Shown here: positions 48,701-59,150 of the stretch, piece by piece
Layout: every line of letters starts with the position of its first letter
How positions within the stretch are numbered: the stretch's first letter is position 1
NCBI GenBank assembly: GCA_948567375.1
Contig: OX419758.1
Location: forward strand, 2,795,001-2,859,000
Reading direction: 5' to 3'
From: Lunularia cruciata
Taxonomy: Eukaryota > Streptophyta > Marchantiopsida > Lunulariales > Lunulariaceae
Length of the DNA: 64,000 bases
Position numbers and translations under genes: made by a program
The notes under the pieces: model-generated
What the model saw: only the letters and a program-made list of their open reading frames with translations
Database searches by the model: none
What the model was told of the DNA's origin: nothing

Positions 48701-51296
48701 TCATTACTGTATGTTGGGAAACCCAAACACTCGATCCACTGAGGAAGCAAGCTTCTTCGAGTTTCAAGAAACGCCGATGTCCCGTCATTGCAGAGATATA
48801 CCGCCCATTAATTTAATTGTGTTATCTAATTCCTGTATACGGAAGTCAATGGGTTAGGTTACTAGTCCAGAAGAGATCGTAAAGGTTTGAAAACTGCTGC
48901 TTCCGTGGAGAAAATGGGTCCATGTACAACTCGACGACTCCTTCCTTAAGCATAAGGCCATTTTTCCCGGGCCCTCTGCTCTTTTTCTTTTATGCACTAC
49001 TCAGCGCCTTGTATTCTTTCTCTAATCCTTCGGGGCACTACTATTTGGCTCAGATATTCACTTCCTTACGCACCCAGCCCCGAGTTGAGCGCAGATATAA
49101 TCCTCGTAAAGTAAGCAACTTGTAGGTAAACAGAGCCAACAAAACAAATGCATTTTTCCATGCGATCCGGATTCAAAGGAAGAAAGTCTGGTAGTACACT
49201 TAGTGCAGAGTAGGTTTTCCAAAAGTTGAAAAGTTAATGGAGGACGAAAAGCAAGAGGTTTATAAGTCGTACTTCGTCGCGTAAAACGGTTTAACGTGTA
49301 CTTTAATCCTACAGACCTTGAACTTGATTCCAGATTTGGTCGTTTCATTCCCGCTGCAGTTCTCAGTTCAATCCGTTTAAAGTCGTAGCTCTTCAAAAGT
49401 AGGATAAGTCTCACGTATGTGCAATTAGACTTGAGCTCGAGATGATGCCGTTTCTCTCACTTCAAGCATATTTCTCCTTTTACAGACCCAACATCAATGA
49501 ATCAATTATCCAAAGCATGGGAACTCGAAAGCCAGGACAACCAATAAACAATATATTCATCAGGCTAAACCCTTGGACCTGCAGTTATCTTATAGCGACA
49601 ATCGATATGGCCGACCACCAGATCGACTACATTCTCTTAGGTCTCTTAGTTGTAGTTCTCAAAGTAATCAAATGCTGCAAACGTAATATATCTATGATAT
49701 ATCTTATTTCTTATTAAGTTATCATTAAACCGTTGAGCAGAATAAATATAAATATTTGGAAAAGAATTTGTTTTCAATTATCCATATAAGATAACAATGC
49801 AGTCAATTTCCTCAAAGGAAAGTACATCAAAAAGAATGCATGAGTTGCAAAAAGGAAACTGATAAGATTGCTACGGTCTGTCTTTTGTACAGTTTTTTGT
49901 CTTTTGTTTTCAACGATTTCTATTAACTCGAGCCTACTCCGGGTACGTTTCCCTCCCCTTTCCAGGGCTTCACTCACTACAAGAGAGCTGTTAGTGTTCG
50001 TTATTCATGAAGCGGCGTTTCATGTATTAAATTAACATCGTGATTTGACAGGCGGGCAATTACGGCACCTGTACCATCTAATTACAATTGGCGACCGATG
50101 CTACAGTTTGACAAGTTTTCGGAACTCTACGTACATGAGCAGAGAACGGATGGACCTGCCATCTTCACTCTCACTCAAAGCATATGTCTCGTCTAAACGA
50201 TCATGAAGCATCAGTGGCAATGAGCTGCATCAATTGAAAGGATTTGCCGTGTTAAAATTCTTTCGCTTCTGTATATAAAATGTAGCTTACGCCTGTACAC
50301 AACTCTACAGCTACTTCAATCCCTATCAATCTCTATGGCAAACGAACTTCATGGTAAGCGATTTTTATCTAGATAACTTCTGTTTGCAATTCCATAACCA
50401 TCCTCCCTTTTTGTGCTTCGTGTTCTACTATTTGGTGGTGTTTTCTGCCATCCACTACTGTCTCTGGTAGGCGTGGATTGTTTTGAACACCATGATTAAA
50501 GATGAACAAATGCCAGAAACGAAGTCATATTTTAAGCGTTGGAAATATGGTGGCAGAACGAAATCTGTATGGGTGTTTGAGCCATTTTTTTATATTGCCC
50601 GATTCACGAAGTTTTAAGGTACTCAATGGGACCTTTTGCCAATCGTCACGAACACCATGCTCGGGACGTACCTGTGATCTGTGCAAAATCTCTGACACCC
50701 AGATTCCATCGTTCGGTAGGAGGGGACATGACCTTCTCCAAGACGGGTACTTTTGATGTACGACGTCCTTGGAAGAAAATCAGTTTGATTTGGATTCAAA
50801 TTGAGACAAGGGATACCGAAAGCAGTAGCGTGGGAATCTGTTCTACTTTCATGAGACGCCAAATTCCGCGTAGAGTAGCCACACGAGATTTCATGGGATT
50901 TATTGACTTCTCATGCGGAGGATGCCTGAAAGTGTCCAACAGGACAAATTGAAATAAGTGAAATGAATATCCCACCGCCCCGCTAACGTGAGAAACATAA
51001 GGAAATATATCTGCCAATTATGAGAAAGTTCACTAATCTTTTTCCGTTTCTATCTGTGTAGGTACTTACACGTCAGTTATCTGCAAAAAAAATTAGGTAG
51101 GATTTATAAATTGTACATTTTATTGAGCAACACATTTCCCAAAACGACTGTACTGATTATGTATACACTCCTGGTTATGTCGATATTTTGGGTGTCATTC
51201 TGAACAACTGTTACATAGTACCTCCTAGAAATCCTCGTCAGATCGTTGAAGTACTGCGATAGAGAGATAAAATACATAGATTCAGTAGAGAGAGAG
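45721..51296. other. 5.6-kb stretch without a recognisable gene
   Basis: The longest frame, 45871-46341 plus (156 codons), is Arg-rich with a short His/Tyr run and no domain; its flanks lack splice support. A GGGACC/GGGACCA word recurs between 45.8 and 47.6 kb. Frames near 50.5-50.95 kb are also unrecognised. Confidence 0.45.
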
Positions 51297-51330
51297 AAGG
51301 CGACCACATAGAATACAAGAAGGATGCATA
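51297..51330 (-). mobile_element. tail-end fragment of the RLE family
   Basis: GAAGGCGACCACATAGAATA followed by CAAGAAGGATG is the reverse complement of the last 30 bp or so of the tail variant seen at 21.47 kb. It breaks off into a series of ATAGATC-like repeats (51330-51385). Confidence 0.65.
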
Positions 51331-51549
51331 GATCAATAGATCAAGGAGGATCCATAGATACATAGATGCAATAGATCGAAGATATGATTAATATGTTATC
51401 CTATGTTATCCGTCCTACGCTTATTTCTAATGTTCAATTTATATATCGAGGATACTCAAAGACTGAATGTGAAAGATGTGTTGTTTACTATGCATGTGTA
51501 CTCTTCCTTACGTCTTTCAGGAATAACAAGTCATAATAATATCCATGCT

Positions 51550-51665
51550 CTAATATTGGGGCTAGCCCCATTTTACCTCTTTTGTCTTTCCCTTTGTCTT
51601 TCGCTTGTACGGCTTGATGGGTCTTCCCATCCTTCATGTGTTTTATGTGGTTACCTTTTTCTCTC
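51550..51665 (+). mobile_element. short tail-only retroelement, 116 bp, with 14-bp target duplication
   Basis: The copy begins CTAATATTGGGGCTAGCCCC and ends GGTTACCTTTTTCTC. The flanks are perfect repeats ATAATATCCATGCT at 51536-51549 and 51666-51679. The pyrimidine tract has an internal duplication (GTCTTTCCCTTTGTCTTTCG). Confidence 0.9.
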
Positions 51666-51679
51666 ATAATATCCATGCT

Positions 51680-52439
51680 TACATAGGCAATGACCGACTG
51701 CATTGAGTTGTCAAATTTAAGCTGCCAACCTGTTTCTGATATTTCTACCTTTCTCAAAAGGAAGTCATTCTTTACACCCAATTAATCACACGATTGCTTG
51801 TGGCAATGCTGCCATGGTCCTTTGGCCTTTCGTATATGCACGGCTGCACACGAGGGCAGGTTGATTCCTGCATTGCATATCTTCTTTCTCTGGGCTTTAT
51901 ATCCAATAAGAGAATAGTGGATAGAAAGTATAGATGGCGCATGTTGTTGAACACCGTATCTTCTACCAGTTTGAGTTCATAATAAGCTTGAGCTCAGTCT
52001 TATCATCCGGTGTTTCGAGCCTTTTCGTGTGCTGGTTACGAATGTTTTTTATTTTAAAAAGGAATAAGAAGGGAAACAACCGTCATTGACCATGTGCCTT
52101 GGATCACACACCTGTTTTACTAAAATGTGGAGGTGAGAATAACCGCGATCAGCTCTCTTCCTTTCTAAAAGTATTGTTACATTTCTTTTCTCTTTTCTTG
52201 GATAGATTTTCTGGATTTAGCCAAGTTCACGATAACATTGTGCACAAATAGTCAAACAGGGTGCAGGCGAGACTTTTAAGGCAAGTTCTTTTCACTTGAA
52301 ATTAGTCAAACTCTCTAAAGCATGGTCATACCAACCTAATGATATATAGTTGGGCGCGATGAGAAGGCTGTGCCGGTGGTATTACGAGGTGAAAAATGAG
52401 AGGTGGAAATATCAAAGTTCACCAAAGACTGGTCTGCGG
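51680..52439. other. intergenic, no gene seen
   Basis: No reading frame or repeat of note was recognised. Confidence 0.45.
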
Positions 52440-53440
52440 GATACAAGTCTTTGACACCTAGATGAGATCTGCTGAACTATTTAAATTTATCTCTAGAAGA
52501 GAAAAGTCTACACTTATATTAAGTCACTCTTCACCATCAATTTAAAATGGTGATTAACTAGAAATGGTGACTAAAGATTAATCTGTCATGCAAGTATTAG
52601 CCGCTAGGAATGTTCTATTAGGAATATTATATCCACTCTCCCTAAAGTTAATGTCAATACCTTTGACACCTAGATGAGATCTGAACTATTCAAATTTATC
52701 TCTAGCTAAAGCTTAGGCGAAAATATCAGCGAACTTGCTGATATGTAGGAATATACCGCAAATCTATATATCCAGCCAATACCATCTCTCTAATAAGATG
52801 ATAATGAACATTGATATGTTTGGTCTTAGCATGAAATTCTGGATTACTAGAAAATTTAAGATGTTATCAACATATAAGATTATAAATCATGAAATGCATA
52901 TCCCGGATCTTGTAAAAAGGTGTGCAGCTGAATTGATTCACACGAAGCATTACTAGTACTCCTATATTCTGCTGCTGTCAATGATAAAGCAACAGCAGGT
53001 TGTTTCTTTGATCTAGATGACCAACAACTAATTCCAGAGCTCCCAAACTTACAAACATAATCTGATGTTGATCTTTGATCTTGAGCACTTCCTGCCCAAA
53101 TTGCATCAGGAAACCTTGTAGAAGGGGTAACTCACCAAATTGGATAGTAAACTTTACATAACATAAAATTCTGCTAACCTTGTCAAGATATGGCTTCCTT
53201 GGTGTGGGTACAAATTGACTCACTAGTCTACAAGCATAGCTGAGATCTGGTCTAGTAAAATTCAAATAAATAACACTTTCAATAATCTGTTTGTACATGT
53301 TTGGATCAACAAGCAACTCACCATTTTTGGTTATCTCAAGTCTTGCATGTTCAACTTTCGTTTCAACTAAAATTTTACTTGCAAAATGAGATCTTGACAA
53401 CTACTGGTGATGGACAGGTCATCATGTAGATGAGTAATAA
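52440..53440 (-). pseudogene. Ty1/copia retrotransposon fragment (end of RT and RNase H)
   Basis: On the minus strand the frame 53400-52978 contains YKQIIESVIYLNFTRPDLSY, then LVSQFVPTPRKPYLDKVSRI, the classic copia segment joining RT to RNase H. Further down the same strand, in broken frames, come FMLRPNISMF (cf. FHxRTKHI), then FADIFA*ALARDKFE and FRSHL, matching the copia polyprotein end. The sequence around CACCTAGATGAGATCTG-GAACTATT-AAATTTATCTCTAG occurs twice (about 52456-52500 and 52668-52710), so the terminal part is duplicated. Integrase and most of RT are missing. Confidence 0.85.
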
Positions 53441-55660
53441 AAAATATTTTTGCTAGCTTGTAGTTTGTACAACCAAGAGTCAGAACAACACACTCAAAAC
53501 CCAATGGTTAAAAGATAGGAATTTATCTTGGCATTCCAAGCTCATGGAGCTTGCTTAAGTCCAAATTATAAATACTTCAAGAGTAGTGCTCTCTAAGTTG
53601 TACAGACCTTCAGGTACTAGTGCACTCAAAGTTATAAATGCTTTAGGAGGAGTGCACTTAGCATTGTTAATACCTTTGGGAGGAGCGCCTTTGAAGTTGT
53701 ATAGACCTTTGGAAAGGAATGCAATCAAAGTTGAAATTTAACTTTGAGGAAGATTGACACCTTTTTTGGCATGCATAAGGAGCCTAATCAACCTACATGT
53801 AAAAATGGTAAGATAGGATTAGTATCTTAAGTGTTTGATGTAGGTAGTAATGGATGGTTTTCAAGTAATTCACTTAGATTCTTAATCCCTTTGGTGTGAA
53901 GCAAAAATGTAATTAATGCTTTGGCCAAAGGCATTTGGGTTTATTTCCATACTTCAAGATTTCCTTAAAGTGAACCTTCAGTTCTTTTGCCAAATTGTCT
54001 CTTTCTATTCTAAGTATTGATGAGTTTTTGTGTTGGGTAGTGGTGAGAAATTTCATAAAAGGATCACAATTGCTGGAGTACAGAGATTTGGATTCATACT
54101 TGATCAAATTGTGTGATTTCTAAGGGATCCAAAGGAATGAATCTATGCACTAAGTAGTCAATTCATATTTGGAGGATCAAAAGTACAACAAAATCAAAGG
54201 TGCAAGCATTTGGCCAACAAGAAGACAATTTCATAGTTGTGCATTTAGAGGGAGATGGGGTACGAATCTATAAAATCAAAGCAAGAATGCAATGGAAGTG
54301 CATTTGGAGTGAAGTGAACCACCACCTTCACAATTAATTTGGAATCTATTTGTAGTGAAAATGAAATTTTTTTCCCTTTCACATAGTATGCCAGAATGGG
54401 TGACACTACCGTCCTATGGGAGTAGTTCATACATAAGAGAAAGAAAAGAAAATAATAAACAAACTGGACTTAGTGATATCTCACTTCACTTTTACTCATA
54501 TTCTCAAGGGAACAACCTATTCTTACTAACTTTACTATGTTGTGTGCAACACTAAATCACCACAAAAACACTTGAAAATGAATATTCCTCATTTGTATAG
54601 TTGCTATAATTTTATATTTGAGAAATTTTTGTAATAGGAGACAATAGTACTTATATTTTTAAATCAAACTAAAATTATTTTTTGATCAAGAAAAGATAAA
54701 GGCATCAAATTCAAAGATCTTGAATGAGATTTGTAGTGCATTGTAAATATAATTCTATGCAACTTACCTAGGATTTTATTCTTGATCAAGGAATATGGTT
54801 AGGAATATTCTATGAAATAGATTTTCTCTTTGATAGTACATTTTATATTCTATCTCCAAAGGATAAAAAAAACTTTGAACTACCTAGATAGAGCTTACAA
54901 AGAATTATTTTATATAATATAGTATCTCACTTGGGGAAGTGTAGTGATCTACCTTTGTGCTGATATAATATTAGGGAGAATTAGGACTTTGGGGAAACGA
55001 GAACAAGTGCTAAATATTGTCGGCCTAGAAGGAAATCACACCAATAAAGTAAAGATGGAGTAGGAAAATAGCTTCTACTTGGTCAAGATTTAGAGTTAAA
55101 AAAAGAGGACTTTGTGATTATGATTTTGTGATCCAAAACTTTGTGGTCACAAAAATTACTCTTGTGATGATGATCTCCATGATTATTTTTCTTGTGATGA
55201 TGATCATTATGACAATCTTGATCATGAAATTCAAGAATTGAAAGATGATGTCCAAAATGAAGAAGTGCACCAAATGCTAAGTGTTGGAAGTCTCAAACAT
55301 ACACATAGTTTGTGGTTTTGTGGTAATACAAATGACATGATTGCAATCCCACCTAGATCAAGAACAAAAATTGATGATTGTTTGCATGAATCAAAACGCT
55401 CACATATGCAAGCATCAAGATTTCACCAATGACATACCTACCAAATTTTATGGCCTCCAACCCCAAGCTATAAATCCATAGAGATCCTTGAGCAATAACT
55501 TCTTTCACCATTTTCAGATTGACAGATTCATGAGCATAGAGTGGGGCAATTGTTGGTGAACATCAAGAGTAATTTGTGATTGGGAATCTAAGGGATTGTG
55601 TGAGAATGTAGAAGAGTAGACTGTGAATTTTCATTCATTTTTGTAACCTTCCGAGGATAG
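53441..55660. other. AT-rich repeat-like DNA, no gene
   Basis: A loose repeat of CTTT(G/A)GGA-AGTGCACT-AAGTTGTA-A occurs four or five times at 53560-53750. Asp/Lys-rich coding-like triplets (GATGATGATCTCCATGATG) at 55150-55240 look like low-complexity sequence. Confidence 0.4.
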
Positions 55661-55679
55661 GAGATCTGAAGAGAAACAT

Positions 55680-56400
55680 AGAAGAAGAAACACACAATTT
55701 TGCACTTAACCTCCCATGCACCAAAGGAGCACCTTGATTATATTATATAGCAAGGGGGACACCACCAAAGGAAGCTCCACCCTTGGATCAGATATATGGA
55801 TTGGTGACCTATAAGCAAGCTCTGCCCTTAGATTGGTTGCATGCATGGGTTACATGTTGGTTCAGATCCTATCTAGTCGGTCAAATCTTTGACTAGAGGG
55901 AATCTTTAGGGAATCTTCCTATAGGAATCTCCAAATTGCATGGGTGATGTACCATTGGAAGGCTCTCAATGAGACAAACCTGGGGAAGGAATGGCTAGCC
56001 TTTCCTCTATTTTGCTTGGGGGAGGGGGGTATTTGCACATTTTTGAGGTCTAATTCATCCGTTTAGGTATTTGAAATTGGCTCTGAAGTTTCTAGGCTAT
56101 TTTTGGCTCCTACCCTCTTAGTAGAAGTCCTCTTTTGGTGACACCTCTATTTGAACTATCTAACCCATCATGCATAACATCCTTCCATATGTTACCAAGC
56201 CAATTTCCACCTTTAGATAATATGTCTAGCTTTTGGTATTACAAATTCAAGTTATTTTTGGCTCTTGTTCTATTAAAAGAACTACTTTTTTGGTGACATC
56301 TCTATCTGATCTACCTAGCCCATCATAGATAACATCCTTCTAGATGTTACCAAGCCAATTTTCAAGTCTAGATGATATGTCTAACTATTGGTATTACAAT
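55680..56400 (+). repeat. LTR-like direct repeat, copy 1 (about 0.7 kb)
   Basis: Pairs with 57270-57990. Shared blocks in order: CCAAAGGAGC, TATTATATAGC, GGAAGCTCCACC, GGGAATCTTTA-GGAATCTTC, GAGACAAACC, and two internal copies of a segment with TCTTTTGGTGA, ATAACATCCTTC and ATGTTACCAAGCCAA ending TTGGTATTAC. Divergence is high. Likely the two LTRs of an old short element. Confidence 0.6.
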
Positions 56401-57269
56401 TTGTGATCATTCATAATGGTTTTTCAGCCAAAGAAGCACACAAATATTCTCAAGGTAGTTTTGAAATCACTTGGATTTATTAAACGTGCTCTTATTATCA
56501 CAAAGAGGTCCTCTATTGAATGAAGCTCTACTTCTTGCTATGGAATTTGAGTGACCTCAAGATGATCCGGATATTTTGGATCTTGGATTATATTGGGATA
56601 TTTGGGATCTCAAATTAGACAATTTGAGGGAAATATGTTTTCATGCAAAAAAAAGCACTGGCAGAAAGTGTTGGAGCTTGCAATGGATTGCACTCCTAGA
56701 TCCATCATGCTTGACTTGCAATTTGCTTCACCAAAAGACAAATTGATAGAAATTGTCAAGGTAGAGTTCAAAGACAAAGAGTCCAACAATGGCTTGAGAA
56801 TTGAGAGTTACAAGGATCCAATGCATAGAATAATTATGGAATATATCATGAAATTGTCAAATCCAAGAGGAAAACATACTTGAATATCAACCAACCAATG
56901 TTCTTCCATTACTTACACAAAGGAAAACTGGTCAATTTGGTGCAAATGTTCTACTCACAAGTGCAAGAAATGTATCGGAATATGAACAACAACAATAGAG
57001 TCATGTTGAGGTCATCCTTTATAATTGACTTCTAAATTGAGATTAAGTTACTAACCAAAGAGAAGAGAAAGTGCTTCTCAACACATTACTACCACACCGG
57101 AATACTTCTGCACTTATCTCAAAGTAGTGGCCAAGTATGCAAAGTATTGTGATGTGGATGCCCAGTATGCAAGGTCCAAGAATAATTATCTTCATGTAGA
57201 GGAAGCCTACATCATCTCATGATATAACAAGAAGAGAAAAAAGTTTAGCATCCCAATCTTTGAATAAGA
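56401..57269 (+). pseudogene. interior of the LTR-like repeat pair, unassigned frame
   Basis: The frame 56593-56883 (96 codons) and fragments after it have no domain I can name. If the flanking repeats are LTRs, this would be a decayed gag region or the non-coding interior of a LARD/TRIM-type element. No primer-binding site or polypurine tract was recognised. Confidence 0.35.
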
Positions 57270-57990
57270 GAAGAAGTAGAAAGTCCAACTATAATACTCC
57301 AAGGACAAGAGAACTTTTCAAGAGAGATAACATAGCTTTGATACTCAATCCTCCGATACCCAAAGGAGCGCCTTCTCATTATATAGCCAAGGAAGATCTC
57401 CTCCAGGGAAGCTCCACCATAGGATTAGGTACATGGATAGATGACCTTTCAGCAAGCTCCACCTTTAGATCACTTGCTTGGATGGATGACATGTCGGTCC
57501 TGGTCCCATCTGGTTGGTCAAATAGGCTTTGACCAAAGGGAATCTTTAAGGGAATCTTCTTGTAGAAAGCTCTTGGTGAGACAAACCAGGGGGAAGGAAA
57601 GCTAACCTTTTGCCATTAAGCGGAAATCTACACATTTTTTAGGTCTTATTCATCTGTTTACTCCAAAATTGCTTTTGAGGTTTTTATGCCTATTTTGGCT
57701 TCTACTCTATTAATAGAAGTGCTCTTTTGGTGATACCTCTATCTGATCTATATTCTCCGTCATGTGTAACATCCTTCTAGATGTTACCACTCCATGTTTC
57801 ACCTCTAGATCATATGCCTAGATATTGATTTTAAAGTTTTGAAGCATGTTTCAATTTCTAGCCTATTAGTAGAAGTACTCTTTTGGTGATACCTCTAGCT
57901 TATCTACTAAGTCCATCATGTATAACATCCTTCCAGATGTTACCAAACCAAATTTATCTCTAGATCATCTATCTAGCTATTGGTATTACA
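57270..57990 (+). repeat. LTR-like direct repeat, copy 2 (about 0.7 kb)
   Basis: Partner of 55680-56400, offset by about 1.59 kb. It has the same block order, including two internal subrepeats. A TATA-like CATTATATAGCC lies near 57377 at the same relative place as TATTATATAGC in copy 1. Confidence 0.6.
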
Positions 57991-58564
57991 CCAGAAAGTT
58001 ACAATTTGTCAAAAGACAACCAAAATGAGGACCAAGGTGACAACCATGAAGACAATTATCATAATGACAAAGATAAAGAAATGATGGTAAAAGAAGATTT
58101 CATGGAGGAGGAGTATGTCATAATCAAGGAAGAAAAAGAAGGAGGTGGTACCATGACATTTGAACCCTTGAATGATAACAAAATTAATGCAAGAGCATAA
58201 AGTAGTGGCCGTAGTCAAGGCAGAGCAAGCCCATGCAATGCAAGCCAAAGAGGAGATAGTCAAGGAGGTATGAGTGAGGAGTTGTTCATTTGCATTGTAC
58301 TCTCCTTGGATACAAAAGTAGGGGGTGGGATCCAACAAGATGGTGCACAATTGGCACCACAAAGAGAAAGGTGGCCAAAACAAAAGTAGGAGAGGATACC
58401 CAAAAATACAAAGCCAATTATGCAAATGCATAATTGGCAATATGAAGAGAAGAGGTGGCTAAAGGAGCAAGAAGAGGTTTTCATACAAGGATTCACCAAA
58501 TTTGTCACTAAAGTTAACCAAAGGTTGCGCACCCTTGCCTATCATCATACAAGGTGAGCAAAAT
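57991..58564. other. low-complexity spacer between LTR structures
   Basis: The plus-strand frame 58006-58200 is Asp/Glu/Lys/Asn-rich, and the minus-strand frames opposite it are Cys/Leu/Ser-rich mirror images. No gene is called. Confidence 0.4.
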
Positions 58565-58990
58565 TGTAACAATATGGAGTTTAGTGACAAAGTTAGTCGA
58601 GTTTACAAAGTAGCACATAAGACAAATTAGCCTAGAATATTCCAGAAGTATCTAGGAAGCTTCTTGGAGAGCTTCTTGGCTAGCTTAGCTTGCACCTCAA
58701 GTAAGTAGCTTCTAGAAGGAAGCTTCTAGAAGCTTCCAACTAGCTTAGCTTGCACGCCAAGTAGACAACTTCTATAAGGAAGTTTCTTGAGAAACTTCTT
58801 AGTTAATTTGGCTTGCACTCTAAGAAAGCGGCTTGACAAAGCTTATTGAGAAGCTTCTCAAGGGCCTTGTATGCTACCTATAAATACCAAAGCCAAACCT
58901 CATGCTAGGCATTCGGAGTTTTCCCACATTCAAGTGTCCCAATGTGAGTTTCCATTCTCCTATCTCTCTCCTTGGTCTTGGTCTTTTACA
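58565..58990 (+). repeat. 426-bp LTR of an LTR retrotransposon (TGTAA...TTACA)
   Basis: The 3' end TTTTACA is followed at once by a tRNA-Met-type primer-binding site. Searching upstream, TGTAAC at 58565 gives matching inverted termini. TATAAATA at 58879-58886 would be the promoter. Three degenerate 60-bp units containing TAGCTTAGCTTGCAC (near 58682, 58741 and, degraded, 58808) fill the region upstream of it. No second LTR was found in the window. Confidence 0.7.
58635..58860 (+). promoter_or_regulatory. heat-shock-element-like arrays in the LTR
   Basis: GAATATTCCAGAA (58635-58647) and TTCTAGAAGCTTC (58724-58736) are perfect three-unit alternations of GAA and TTC at 5-bp spacing. GAAGCTTCTTGGA (58657-58669), TTCTAGAA (58710-58717), GAAGTTTCTTGAG and GAAACTTC (about 58770-58797), and GAAGCTTCTC (about 58850) are partial versions. 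They lie 20-250 bp upstream of the TATAAATA. HSF binding is inferred. Confidence 0.55.
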
Positions 58991-58991
58991 T

Positions 58992-59003
58992 TGGTACCAG
59001 AGC
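58992..59003 (+). other. primer-binding site for initiator tRNA-Met
   Basis: TGGTACCAGAGC differs at one base from TGGTATCAGAGC, the common plant retrotransposon primer-binding site. It begins one base after the LTR end. Confidence 0.75.
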
Positions 59004-59012
59004 AGGAATAGG

Positions 59013-59150
59013 ATGGATGGAATTTATGGACCACCAAATCCACTTCCGCCAAACCATTGGGATTTTCATGTCCAGATATTACCCAAGCACCGCTCCACAC
59101 AATTCATTACCTCACACTTTGGGCAAGATTTTCTACATATGATATACTGA
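59013..59150 (+). pseudogene. start of a gag frame, truncated
   Basis: An ATG just after the primer-binding site opens MDGIYGPPNPLPPNHWDFHV and runs 45 codons to a stop. Position and Pro-rich start fit a retroelement gag N-terminus. No protease, integrase or RT follows on this strand, so the rest is lost or unrecognisable. Confidence 0.5.
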
